Below, piece after piece: positions 26,801-40,039 of a stretch of DNA of 64,000 bases (positions are counted from its first letter, which is position 1; every line of letters begins with the position of its first letter). A program made the translations under genes and the position numbers. The notes beneath the pieces were generated by a model, which did no database searches, was not told the DNA's origin, and was given only the letters and a program-made list of their open reading frames with translations. Origin of the DNA: Plecoglossus altivelis (lineage: Eukaryota; Chordata; Actinopteri; Osmeriformes; Plecoglossidae); NCBI GenBank assembly GCA_036571765.1, contig BROE01000012.1, positions 11,772,721 to 11,836,720 on the forward strand, read 5' to 3'.

Positions 26801-29419
26801 CTCTAAATCTGAATCCATTGTGCGGTCTGTTGTCCCAGCCGGGAGCAGTGTGCAGCCACGCCAGCAGTGCCTGGGGGGCTGGGTCCAAGTGGCCAGCCTC
26901 ATGCCTGGCCACGGACATGGGCAGGAAAGAAATCATCCTTTTTCTGGGCTTCTTTGCGAAAGAAACCCTCATAGGGACCACTAGAGCATTTCAAATGCAG
27001 TAGCACCTCTGTTGCTTTTCCAGTATACTGAAGTGGTAGAACATGTCATATATATTATTATTCTTTTTATGTACACAGTGTGAAGATTAGCTAAGGCACG
27101 CGCAGGTTATTTAGAGTGAAATTCAAAGGATATTGTTTTGCATCAATGCACCACAGGAAGGCCCAAGGAGAAGCTTCTGTTCCTTTCACATTCTACCACA
27201 ACAATGAACCAATTCACAAAGTGCTGTGCACACTGTACTACTAAGTAAATTAAGATCAAATTCGTCAAGCTGTTCCAGGATCTTGACCAAAAAAACTCCG
27301 ATTTAATTATATTCTGTCATCTTGTAAACAGTGCGGTATACCCAACTCTAATCTCTTCACTGACAGGTTATCAAACTTGTTTCTCATTACTGTTCCAATT
27401 TATCCGTTTCCGTTTTTGTGCCTCGAAGCTCCTCAGGTTAATGTATTAACGCAATGAGTCACTCGTCCCCTTAAACACCTGTTGATACAACATTATATAG
27501 CTGTTTGCGACTCTCAGTAAGCGACATTCGCTGTTTTGACGCTAAAGGTAGAAACGCTAAAACCGTTAACATCGAAAGCCTCAACTCAATCTGAACGGAC
27601 ACAAGATGGGTAAACTTTCTAAGTTTGCGTGTGTAATTACATTCTTGCCTCAGCGATACAGGTCCTGGTTTCTGTCAGTGTTCTCTGCAAGCTGATTTCA
27701 GTTGACTATTTTCATGCGAAATCTCATTAGAGGCATTATCTTCTCATAATGAGAAAAACCCTGTCAGAGAGGGAGAATACAAGTGATGAAGTAAGAAGCA
27801 TAATGACTACCGACCCAAGCAGCACAGATCATTATTTCCTGAAGCCAATTATTTTCGAACCTCAAAAGAATCGACAAGAGTAAAAAGAATAGAGATCCAC
27901 AAAACAGGCCAAAGACGGTGTCTGGGAATAGCCTTTTTTTCTTTCTTTCTGTGAAAGAACAAGTTCTGATGAATTTCCAGTTCTGTTATTAAACATTTAG
28001 GTCGAAATTGCAGTTATGCCCCCTGTATCTAAATTTGAATAAGCAATTGGCCCCATTCATTGATGTCAAACAGTGCCCATTTTTGTTATGGTCACAGTTT
28101 TTTTCTCGGCATATCAAATACAGAATCAGTGATGTTAAAGCATTGTTCCATTGCAATCCCTTGCCATGTGTGTATATAATTTTATTTTTGGAATTAATAA
28201 CTGGCCATTATGTGACTTCAGATGTTACCATCAGAGCCAATTCTGAAATCCCCACCGCAAGAAATGAACTAATCCTAAATCAATCAATCTAATTAAACAT
28301 CTGTTTATTTGAGCCCTTACAGCCTATCTGTTAATGTAGGCCTACAGGGTGGTCTGTGCTCAGTCAATGAAAGCTATTTTCATATCTGCTGTTTTTGATT
28401 ATCGTCCTCATCGCATTCTAACTGAGATAAGATCTCCAAGAATATACTTTTTTTGGCTAGATGGTAGATAGTTGGAAAAGAAGACCTTATCACACGCTTG
28501 ATAGAGATTAAGACGGCGCCTCCACTAACAAGATAGGATAATGCATCCATTACCAAAGGTCATTCAATTAACATCCTGGGTCTGTGTATGCTATTGATTG
28601 GAACTCTATTCTGGGAGGAAAACAAAGGGCTAAACACATACTGCATACGCCATTCATCCCAATATTAACAAGATGCAGCGCTCGATACATCTAGACAAAC
28701 ACCGACAGTGAGGAATGGTGACTCGCTACTGACCTATATGGAGGATTGAAAAGTTGTTGTTTTGAAAAAGAGCCATTCAGTTCGGTAAAGGTTTTGTCCA
28801 AAAGCAGATGGACATCATAGAACTTGACCCCCAGCAGTATCAACCTCCACATACACTGTAACAAGAGGCTCAATCTATCCACAGCTTCCGCTAGGAACTC
28901 ATATGAATCAAATGGATCTGTAAACAGCATAGTGCTCTGTTGAGGATATGCAGTATGGTATCCAAGTGGTAAACTGACATCGGCTACATGTATATTCACC
29001 TGAAAAGGCCACCCGAGAGTTGTAACAGCTATTTTAGATTATATGAAGAAAAGTGCCTTGGAGCCATCTTCTTGTAATGAGGTAGACCTGTAAAGCCTGA
29101 AAAACTGTCTTATAATCTCTCCTTTTGAAGTCAACTACAAAATCGACTGTTGACCTTGTATAGTATATTGGGCATCCTTATTATAAGGCATCTTTGCTAA
29201 ATCACCTGAAATTCTTTGCTTCTTTGCTAAAGATGCCTGAAGAACATTTGCTATAGTCCGGTGAGTCCTCACATCAGTTCTCCTACGCAGGCACACACCT
29301 CCACACAGAGAGACAAAGTTGCCTCTTTCATGTTCTCCCAGACTAGGGGAGGAGAGATGTGCATGCAACACGATGGTTATACAGCACTGCTCTGTGTGGG
29401 CTGAGGAGACAGGGGAGAT
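20828..29419. other. Non-coding, no gene recognised
   Basis: Long AT-rich stretch. A CAGA/CAGG-rich patch lies at 24055-24133. The region 22730-23030 (repeated TTTAATTATT, AGGCTTAGGCTAAT words) resembles conserved enhancer-type DNA. Frames up to about 155 codons (22223-22690 and 23079-23537, minus strand) have no recognisable domain, splice logic or codon pattern. Confidence 0.5.
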
Positions 29420-29878
29420 TGGTCTGGTGAGGTAGGAGTGGCTAGAATGTCTGGCGAGGTAGGGGAGGCTAGAATGTCTGGTGAGGTAGGAGAGGCAAGA
29501 ATGTCTGGTGAGGTAGAAGTGGCTAGAATGTCTGGTGAGGTAGGGGAGGCTGGAATGTCTGGTGAGGTAGAGGAGGCTAGAATGTCTGGTGAGGTAGGAG
29601 TGGCTAGAATGTCTGGTGAGGTAGGAGAGGCTAGAATGTCTGGTGAGGTAGGAGTGGCTAGAATGTCTGGTGAGGTAGTGGAGGCTGGAATGTCTGGTGA
29701 GGTAGGAGAGGCTAGAATGTCTGGTGAGGTAGGAGTGGCTAGAATGTCTGGTGAGGTAGGGGAGGCTGGAATGTCTGGTGAGGTAGAGGAGGCTAGAGTA
29801 TCTGGTGAGGTAGGAGTGGCTAGAATATCTGGTGAGGTAGGAGAGGCTAGAATGTCTGGCAGGGTAGGGGAAGCAGGG
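29420..29878. repeat. 27-bp minisatellite, about 17 copies
   Basis: The unit is ATGTCTGGTGAGGTAGG followed by AGAGGCTAGA, with G/T/A variants. Period 27 equals nine codons, so frames stay open on both strands (MSGEVGEAR plus strand, about 199 codons; SPTSPDILA minus strand, about 193 codons). Unit variants show a longer order: copies 4-7 and 12-15 have the same succession, an offset of 8 units (216 bp). I regard it as a non-coding minisatellite. Confidence 0.93.
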
Positions 29879-32800
29879 GTGTGCCGTGATCCAAGTGTCG
29901 TCTCTGAAGCCAAGTGTGAAATGGGCTTTAAAATCACTTCCCCCCTAAGCGCTCTCATCTTGTTGACGGCAGCCTCTGACTCCCTGGGAAAAAAACCAAG
30001 GAATCTTATCGGTTTAGCGCAAACCCCTCCAAATTAATAAAGCAATTACCATGCTCTTCGCATTTTAAATATGGCTAATCGCAATCCTCTCAAAGAGAGA
30101 ATCAAAGAGGTTTTGAAATGCGCCAGTGTGTAATGTAGGCCAGAGGCTCACAAATCTAGGCTTTGTGTGGACCAAACTTGTGTCCCATTAGTGAACAAAC
30201 ACAAAACAGTCCACTCCACTAATTGAAATAAACTTGTTAATCACTTTGATGCAGCTTCATTTCTTTGAGAAAAAAATAAACAGTGCATGCATGAACACTT
30301 GTGTTTTGTTGACGCCTCAAGGTATTTCACACAAGTGCACAATCATGAAAGAAAATCAAGTGCAAAGAACCACAAAAGTATGTATTTGGGTGCCTGCCAG
30401 TCACAGAATATTATACGATTTACCCATAGAGAATCCTGCATTTGCTGGGCTGCATTACAGGATTCAGATGATGGACTATTCTTTTGGGAGGCAATGACCT
30501 CAGATATATTCAAATTGTTCTCCCTTCAGAGCCTGTCCATTTGTCCTTTCCAACATGTTCATGCTGGACCAAGGCTACAGTGCTACACCAAAATAAATAG
30601 CGGACCCATCTGGCCACCGCGTCTGAGATGACCTGGATGTGCCACTGCATACATACTGTATTCATACACAAACCCTCTTAAAACTTCTGGTGCTTTCAAA
30701 AGAACAACTCCAAAAACATGGTTGGAATGTACGGATATGGATGTACTACAATGGGCCAAATGTACAAAAACTGTCAATTCATAAAGGAAAAAACCATGCA
30801 GTGAATCTTTACATGTCAAGTTGGTTTTAGATCAAAGAACTCCATTGTATGGAGTTGATAGCGCGTGATGTAAAGATGACTCATCATCCCTAATATCTAC
30901 CCTCAAGCCAAATCCTACTTCTTGACAACTTTGCTCTCAAGGGTGTATGATCCAATCATGTCTTTGATGTTGCAACTATGCATCAAATAAAAGATGTATT
31001 AAGACGGATACATACATATATACACACACATTCAATCGGCTCTGGTTATGGACTTAGCTGTCATTTTCTCGCTGCTCTTTTGAGCTCCTCTACACCAATG
31101 TTCTCCTTGGCAGGAAAGGCCTCACATCTCATTCGTGTGTGTTTGTGTTGCAAGGGCGGACAAGTACGATGCCTGCAGAGCGGTTGAGAAAAGTGATCGA
31201 AAATGAGACTTCAGTCTGGTGCCATTAGAACAATAGGCGACCACTTAGTCTTAAATTGCACTCTTGGGTAAATTCACACAAAAACATTGTGCATTTGTAC
31301 ACAGCTTCTTTGTCAATAACCCCTACCTGCGTAGACATACACGTCCGCCTCCACCATCTTGGATCTCAGACAAACAGAGTCTAAATAAAACACTATGGAG
31401 TGCAGCTCTAAGGCATGTATGCATGCAGCTCCCAGTACTGGTAAAGGAAAAAGGTTTGGCTTGATTTCACTTCTGCTTCTAATGACTTTCCTCTTACAGT
31501 GACAGCTCATTTTCAGCATCCACTTTAGCCAATATACTGTGCTGTGTCCCTTATCAAACACCACTCTCCAGACATAGATTATGATGAAAGATCATGATGG
31601 AAGATCTATTACATGAAAATCTATTCTGGGATGGCCTTGACTTGGTGTTCTTAGAGGGCCAGAATAAACAATACCCATTCTAACCACTCTGTGTGCAATA
31701 CCAAAACAACATCATAAACATCCCTAAATGACATCATTTACATAACATTTCACACAGTGATGCACCTCAGCCTTGTGAATCCTAAAATCTTCACATCCTG
31801 TCTGAGAACAGATGACGAAAGTTTCCGTCCATCTCTTCAGGAACGGTTCCTCCCCAGGATCCACTGCAGTGCTTTTTGAGCTGCAGCTAGACGTTGGTTA
31901 AACCCTTAACATAACCCTTTTTTCAGGCACAGCAAATAGCTGGTACTTAGTTGCAATCTTTAGAAATAATAAGCTACCAGTGTTACGGTATGTGCCTCTG
32001 GAATCCTGGGCTTCATTCGGAAGCCACTTAGGAAAGAGTATTTCCCTCTGACAGTCATCCGTTCTGTTTTGCAACACCAAGTGAATATGCAAATTATTTC
32101 AAACGCCCCCCACTTTACAGCTCAAATGACTAGGTAGGGGCTACGCTGGCAAATCAAGAAGCTGAAAAGAAAGAACAAATACTAAGTGAGTGGAGGGTGA
32201 AAGGGAGACTAAGGTGACTGACTGAGACCTTCTCATAATGCTCTCACACCAGGACACTTTGCACTTAATGTGGGCTAAACCTGTTTAAGACCTGTTTTAA
32301 CCAGTGGTATGTAATTACTGCATGGTTAATACAAAGTCACAGGGTGTCCTGTCCTGGTGTCTGGATTTGTTCACTAAAAGCATAAATGAAGACAGGCTCT
32401 TGAACTTTCACCCTGCCATTTCACCATCGTTCTTGTCACAGAAACTGTAGGCTAGACGGACAAACACATTTCAAACTAAATGACAACAATTGTTCTCATC
32501 TGCAAGTCAACACACAACTCACAATAAACACATAGGGAAGATTTGGTTGGGTTTATTACTTGTGACTAAAGCTTCAAGAGTGTTACAAATGTAGAAATGT
32601 ACTTAACCACTGGTGGGCACGCATAATTGAACACAAATTTACAAAGCTTGCATAATATTTACAATGCAAGCCAATAAGGCTTGCAGATAACTCATGTGAC
32701 CCCAAAAAAGATACAGAGTTGGCCACAATATTCTGATGCCAACAACCCATTGGCTACCGTAGTTCAGCCAATCAATGCCATATTTTCACAACTCAAAACC

Positions 32801-32975
32801 TTTCTAAACCAACACAGAACCAAAAATGCCTTCGTTTTGCCGTTCCTAGTTAGTGGAAATAGCATAACTTTTTCTTGACAACCTTTTCTTTGGACAGATC
32901 GGTTGTGCTCTAAACTACCTTATTTTCCTCCAGGTCTGCACAGCTGGTAAACAAATTATAGATCATCAAACATCA
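29879..32975. other. Non-coding, no gene recognised
   Basis: Unique-looking, AT-rich, without recognisable exons, RNA genes or complete mobile elements. Confidence 0.5.
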
Positions 32976-32977
32976 TC

Positions 32978-33185
32978 TAAATGTATTTGTACAGGCCTTT
33001 TTACAAGCAATGTCACAGGGGGCTTCATATACACCCATAGAACTGCCCCTCAACCAATATAAACCCTCAAGGAAAAACTCCCAGAAAAACTCTCTAGCGG
33101 AGAGAAAATGGAAGAAACCTTGGCAAGAGCAATTCAGTGAGGGAACCCCTCCTCCAGAGATGGTTGGTGAAAAAAGAGGGTAAGA
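32978..33185. mobile_element. Fragment of a dispersed fish repeat
   Basis: Contains, in order, a TTTTTACAAGCAATGTCACA block, CCCTCAAGGAAAAACTCCC, GGAAGAAACCTTGGCA and GAGGGAACCCCTCCTCCAG. I recognise this phrase order from high-copy repeats in salmonid and other teleost genomes (GGAAGAAACCT...GAACC...CCTCCTCTGG). I cannot name the family or set exact ends; no transposase or direct repeats are visible. Confidence 0.5.
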
Positions 33186-33848
33186 ACACGGGATAAACAT
33201 AGTCATAGAGCAAGAAAGTGTTCTGCAAGAAAATGACTGCCCGGGTAATGTATTCAGAAACAGAAATGTGGGGGATGCTGACCATTCAAAAGCCTTGTAA
33301 GCTGAGCACCTCTCAGAGCTTGCATCGACTCCCACTTGTTCAGCGATCGATAATAATTGAGGGAATTGTAGCGTAGTTGTAGAGTATTAAGTGGCAGAAC
33401 AATAAAAGCAGCCTTTTTAGATGAAGGCCTGTGGACTGAGTTTTGTCTCCAAAATTGGACTGAGGACAACTTCACTCAAGATAGTCCAGGTTGACCAGAA
33501 CATTTAATCATCAAGCTTTACAAAAGTATTCAATATGCAATTTTGTGTAAACATAGTAATTGAAAAAGATCTTCTGGACAAAAGATCTATTACGGCTCTA
33601 TTCTTATTTACTATGTTCTAGTGGTAGCAGCGATCAAGTAGGCTGTGCGCTGCTGCAGAATTCTCTCTATTTTTGACCTTAAAAATTTCACGAATAGAAG
33701 CTTTGATTTCCCTGAATTCCGTCTAGATCTAGGAGACTTGTGTCGAAAGAAAAAGATATTCAGTCCACTTTCAACTTCAATTTGTACTTTAGTGTTTTGA
33801 TGAAAATAAGAACATAGAAACCACACATCAGGTATTTGTGAAAATCAA

Positions 33849-34108
33849 GGGTCATAACTATAGTTTGGCAAGATGATGGCAGGGCGATAACTACAGTTTG
33901 GGCAGATGATGGCAGGGCGATAACTACAGTTTGGGCAGATGATGGCAGGGCCATCACTAAAGTTTGGGCAGATGATGGCAGGGCCATCACTACAGTTTGG
34001 GCAGATGATGGCAGGGCCATCACTGCAGTTTGGGCAGATGATGGCAGGGCCATCACTGCAGTTTGGGCAGATGATGGCAGGGCCATCACTACAGTTCAGG
34101 CAGATCAC
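33849..34108. repeat. 33-bp minisatellite, about 8 copies
   Basis: The unit is TTTGGGCAGATGATGGCAGG plus GCCATCACTACAG (or GCGATAACTACAG in the first copies). Period 33 keeps frames open on both strands (MMAGPSLQFGQ and a Cys-Ser-rich frame), which are artefacts. Confidence 0.94.
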
Positions 34109-37100
34109 TGTTCAGAAATAAATGACTAATGTTGTGCTATGAGTTATAGGTAATCAGTCAGTAGTCTCTGTGCCTGTGTGTCTACAACATCAACATATTT
34201 GTCATTGCTCAGACAGACAGCTGAAATCAAGGATTGGGCTTCAGCACATCATAGCTTTGCCCATGCGGCTTCAATCAAGCGAAGCTGCAATTATGTCATT
34301 ACTCCTGTGAGAGTTCTTCTCCTTTTTAATTTGATTTTGAACAATAATGGCTATTCAGCATTCCCTGTCATCTTGTGATTGTGGATGGAGGATGCACGTG
34401 AGGTGAAAACACACTGGGTATTGGTGGTATGTGAACACAACCTTTAAACTCAATCTAACTGCCCTTTTAGATCGCTGCTGTCCCTGACACAAATGTGCTA
34501 AATATCACTACTCCTGATCCATCAAACAATTTAATCAAAAACAGTTCAATATTAAGATAGCTACATTATTCAAATGTAGGCTTGATAAAATCGTGTACCA
34601 TTGCAATACCATAAAAAATACATACATCTTTAATCATACGCTTGTAATTGTATTCAGTAATGTATTTCTGCCCAGGTAACAGAATGCTTGTTGCAAGCAA
34701 TCTGTATTCAGGGTAATTAGCTTAAACAAAACCTCATGTCATCCAAACTTATATATAAAGCATGAAGATGTCATGTAACTGTGTGTTGGAGTGGAGCAGA
34801 AGATCAATGTCTCCAGAATGACAGGAAAAGAGCACACATACAGTTCACACAAAAAAGACACACACACACACACAGAAGAGGCAAAGCACATACATATTTA
34901 GAGGAGCTCTAATGATAGCGCTAATTGTATCAGCTCTCAAAGGAGGAGAGAATGCACCATGAAGGATAACACATTTCTACATCACAGGACAGAGCAAAGG
35001 CTTGTTACTGTTTAGCCGCGTCAATAAGCTCATCGCTATCATTAAAGTCTAAGTCATTAAAGAGTATTAAACAATGTGGCGAAGGGATGGCATCCATAGT
35101 CCTCTTATCAGCTCTCTCTTTTCGTGTGGGACAGGAGGATATTTCATCAGTCTGTGTTCGAGGGTGGGAGTTTAGGACGGCAAAAGACACTATCATAGAG
35201 ATGTACCTGTGTCTTTTATCCCCCAGAGGGATGGCCTGACCCAATAAACGAACGACCCCATCCACTCTATTGTAATTGAGGGCCCCAAAACCCTAGGGCT
35301 GGCGGTGGTTCCCCAGTATCAGTTCTACGGAGCTTATGTGCCACTCTTTCAGTATACAGACACAAAACAAAGTCCTGAACTTACTTTGTGCATATTCCTA
35401 CTTGAGAAGTAGTTGAGGTGAGAGTCTCTGGCTAATGGGATAGATCCCCCCCACTTCTCAGAAGTCTCATTTGTCTGTCTACTCTTTATCTTCTGTCTGT
35501 AACTTCAATACAGCATCGTGGTGAAGAAGCAGAGAGAAGGAAGGTTATCTAGGGATAAGTTCAAGTTCAAAGCCATGACAAAAGCTTACGGATGTCTTTG
35601 ATCTCACAAAAGGAGGGTTAGGCTAAAGAGAATCTATGAGGACAATTGATTACGCCTGACATGATCACCTCTTGTTTGGAAAGGGAGAGAGAGAGAGAAA
35701 TTTACCTTTGCCCAAAGGAAGGTACATCACTGAATCAAGAATTGAATCTATGCCAAAGATAATCCTTTCAAGGAGGCATACATGTTACATTATTCATGGG
35801 GCTTGGTCAACATCAAAGGTGAGATGAGATGGAACAGTCGTACAATCTTAACACTAAATTGCCTTCTTCTACATTTCTGTTCCACTGTGGCGACTTAAGA
35901 TCTTGTCTTTGGAATTTACACTGAAAGCTCAGTTACCTTTTTCAGATATTTATCTTGTTTTTCCCATTTTACATCCATTAATCAGATGGATGCTCTCAAC
36001 GATGCTTACATGGTTTTGGTGGGATCAGAGTTGCAACATTTGGGTCCATCTTACCTCATCCAGAGTAGTAACGACCTCGACACCCACCATGTCCCTCTTG
36101 ATATTATACTGACCTTCAAGTAATGGAACCTGGCTCGAAGGTCACCTGCGCTCTTTCCTTCTATGGCTGTAAATGAGTATACACCATGTGGCCTGATGTA
36201 TGACCTTGTTTTAACAAAATATCCTACCTTTTGGAAAACATTCATAGTATGAACTAATCCTTTCTTCCCTAACAACTCATTTACCTGGGAAGTTTTTCTT
36301 CTGGATACAAATCAGACAAGATGAAAAAAGTGTAGGTGCACACAATGTAGATTTATGCAGTGCATCATTAGAGCTGTGTGCCATAGCTGGAATTCTTGTC
36401 ATAATTGGAGTGCAAGAATGAAATATTCATGACAATACAAGGCAGTCTTTCCAGATTTAGAGAGACAAATAGCACATAAACTGACTGGGGAAGAGGTACA
36501 ATGCGTGTGCGTGTGTGTGTTTACAAAAATGTAGCCTCTACCCCTACGGCAAAGATAATTCTTCCATCCCCTTGTCTTCTGCTGTTCATCCAACTTGAAC
36601 AGTATTTCCATCCTCAATCAATCCAACCAGTCGAAGCTCTGAACCAATTAAATGTTTCTGAATCCTCTGAGTCCAGTCAACATGAAGCATTATTGGCCAT
36701 GAGCCCTGATATGACCCATGTTTTTCTGAGGAAAAAGCATGATGCCTTTTTGATCAATAAATATTAGCAAACCCTTGGTTCAAACTTTGGGACCCCCCGT
36801 GATGACCCTGAAGCAGGTCCCAGAAGGTCTGGAAGTTTCTAGAGCTCGAAATCCAGGGCAAATCACTGGTACAAAGTTGGTGATTTGATTTCTTGATGTA
36901 TAATTAAGGACAGTATGGCTAATTACCAAGTAGTTTCACGTAGTTTACAATGAGCTATTTGGTTCACTGACAACCCCGGCGTCTAGCGTTCCATAATGAG
37001 CTGTACACAGATGACTAATGAAATAGTTATGGCTGATATCCTCTCAGCAATGGTCTATCCATCCTACATAAATATTGCACAGCTGAAGGGTTGGTAAGAA

Positions 37101-37286
37101 TATCTTAGGCAACCAACCCCTGTAATATAATTTAATACTGTTCCCTCTGCTTGTAAAGTAAATGGGAAAAATAGCTAAATCTGATCAGGTCAACATTAAG
37201 AACGTCCCGACGGAAAAAATATGTCCAAAAACTGTACTTCATCTTTACTGCCATCTACACCCAAATATCCTGTGCATATTGTTGTT
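34109..37286. other. Non-coding, no gene recognised
   Basis: AT-rich unique sequence with a short (CA)n at 34858-34876. Frames such as the 86-codon minus-strand one at 35005-35265 have no recognisable similarity. Confidence 0.5.
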
Positions 37287-37343
37287 GAGAGAGAGAGAGA
37301 GGGAGAGAGGGAGAGAGGGAGAGAGAGAGAGAGAGAGAGAAGA
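37287..37343. repeat. (GA)n / (GGGA)n microsatellite
   Basis: GAGAGA run interrupted three times by GGG. Confidence 0.95.
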
Positions 37344-37559
37344 GGCATTGTTTTTCAGTCTATACTTATCATAGCAGATATTTATGAACAATAACTAGGC
37401 CATGCGCTTGACACCTCAGCAAACATCTGTCTTCCTCTCCTTGACCTTCTTGAGGGTGAAGGAGTGAGAGAGGACCAGGAGGGGTGAGAGTGGGTGAGTT
37501 TGGGTTGGGTTGCTTCTCATTGTGGCCTGACACCTTGTGTGTGTGTCCCCTCAATTCCT

Positions 37560-37765
37560 CCTCCTGCTCACCCCCCCCCCCCCCCCCGAAGGAGCTCCCC
37601 GGAGCGCGCTTAGCACAAGCCGAAATCTAGAGGCAAAGTGAGTGTTTTCCGGGCACCAGGCTATCGCGCCTGCTCGTGTTTGTCGGTACAGTGGACAGTC
37701 CGGTCCGCGGAGGCGGGGATTTACCTGGCTACGTGTACCGAGTACCCCTCGCTTCTATACTGATG
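37560..37765. promoter_or_regulatory. CpG-rich patch, candidate promoter or 5' exon
   Basis: Starts with a C17 run (37571-37587), then about 18 CpG dinucleotides in some 165 bp, against CpG-poor surroundings. A donor-like CAAA|GTGAGTG lies at 37638. CpG clusters in fish often mark promoters. No coding exon is attached, so gene and direction are unknown. Confidence 0.4.
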
Positions 37766-39202
37766 CTATATTAACTACCTTAGGTACCGCTTCAGTAGCA
37801 GTAACTGTACCCCAGTTAGCCAGGGTTACCAATGTCACCAGTATGCAGTAAACTTTTTGTACATTAGCCAGCGGTATAAATGTACCACGATTAGCTAGGC
37901 AAACTCTGTGTAACTCCTTCCTTTCCTCTCCTCCTCCTCGGTCTGTCATCGTCAAACTCTCTAGTTGAGTCGTTGTTTCAGTCAGTGCTAATTCGATTCA
38001 AATCCAAACCAAAGAACACAAATAATAACACGTTTTAGATCGTTTGAGCTGAGCGTCACTGCCCTCTTTGCTGCCAGAAATGTGTACAAATAAAAACTCC
38101 AGCTGTGCGTCTACTCATGTCAAAGCCATTGTAACGGAGTTGAGTTGGTAAAACTCACTCCATAGTAAAATGACACCCTGACTGCTCAAACGTCACGGAT
38201 TTGATAATCGTCACCGAATATTAGTGCGATTTGCAGAAAAACACAATACAAACATGCAGATGTTCTCGACAGCCGGGGTGCGGGCGCTTCCGTATAAGAG
38301 CGATTAGAGCACAGCAAGCTTTGACAGCCAGCCACGTCGTCCCTTAACGATCCCCCTTTAAGTTTACAGATGCCAATTACTGGCAGTCATTAGTATCAAA
38401 ATGTATTTCAATCAGGGGTTTTTTGTTGAATAAACCACGAAGTCCCATTTCTTCCCACTGTGCACTTCAGTGCAATCTTGCTCTGGTGAACGCACCGCTT
38501 GTTAGATTAATTAATGGGTTTGGAGAAGCATTCTGTCGACGTTCAAAGAATGTCTCAAATCCGTGTTTTTGGGTAGGGGGAGTGAAGGGAGGGGGGTTGA
38601 AGGGGACATACCCGCTAAATCAGGAGTACGGCACTGAAGAAGAGAGGTGAGCTGCTTCATAATTAAGGCAATTTCTCAGATCGAGATTGTATGTAGAGAG
38701 CATGAGCACAATGGTGTTTCTGAGAGGCTGTTTAATAAATAATTTAGACTCTCCTTACACAAACACGTGAGACACATCCACATATGGAACCTTTACAAAC
38801 ATTCACACTACTAAAAACGTTTATTTTTTTTCAAAATATTTTTCTGCATTTGATTTTAGCCTGTATATATACTAACTACGCAAACATACAGTTTAGCAAA
38901 CAAATAAATGTTCTCAGTCAAACTGAATTTTGACAGGCAGCGTTGGTGAAAACAAAGACTTACATTTCTAACTTGCTGTTTGCGTTTCATAAATCATCTT
39001 GTTTAGGAAAACAAATCAGGGGCTACAGACTATTGTAGTATCACAATTCATTGGCAGTCTCACATCACCTGTTGTCTTTCCCCTTCACAGGTTTGCTTGT
39101 GTTCTATCACAGATGATGATGCCAACACAACGAAACAAGTGTGGCTGGCTTGTCAAAGTAATGGCAGATGTCCAAAGACACACAGATACACACAAACACG
39201 CG

Positions 39203-39242
<40 letters not shown>

Positions 39243-39972
39243 GAACACCAAACTGGGCCACATTCAACATCAGATGTCAATGCAATGCATGGTGTCTACT
39301 GTAGTACTACTACTAAGTGGTCATGCTAGAATTTAGTAGCACAATTGTGAGCTTCCATGATGGCCAGTGTAGTAATACTGTAGCACCATAAACATAAGTA
39401 CATAAAAAAATGGAACATGGAATATTGCGTGAGTAAACTTCAGCTTTCTTTGATGAACAAGAAATCAGCTTTTTTCAGTTGTTGCTGTGCTTCAGCGTGC
39501 TAGAGTCTCTGTATTGGTGAGATACTGAACGTTCAGTTCTTCCCTCAATGACGTCCAAACAAACGAGACTACAGTAGCTGTTGTTGCCATGGAACCAAAC
39601 CCTGAGCTTGGTGCAAGAGTATTATTTTTTTGTGTCTTGTGTGTTAGTGTGTGTGTGTGTGTCTGTCTGCGTATAGGTTACACTGTGTGAATAAATTCAA
39701 GTGTGTTTATTCCTCCTCAACCATTTCTGATAGGTTGTTTGTATAGCTTCTTAGTGCTCTGGATGCAGCAAAGGAGCACTGCCTTAATGAAGTGTGTGTG
39801 TGTGTCTCCGCCTGCGTATCTGTTTGTCCCTGAGTGTGTATGTGTGTATTTGCTCCCTCTTGCATGAGTTGGCAGGATCAGTGCCACTCCTGTGGCTGCC
39901 TCGTATGGCAGAGAGCTCGGCTCTTAGGCTGGCCCTGTTCTTTACATTCTCCGTCAACAAGCCAAGGCCAGA

Positions 39973-40039
<67 letters not shown>

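Noticed and set aside
29438..30037. 199-codon frame with MSGEVGEAR repeats and its 193-codon antisense partner
   Set aside because: Both are explained by a 27-bp minisatellite whose period is a multiple of three; no flanking coding signal, splice sites or known domain.
37571..37587. C17 run as an i-motif/G-quadruplex element
   Set aside because: Homopolymer length is uncertain in assemblies, and a single run does not make the usual four-tract motif.
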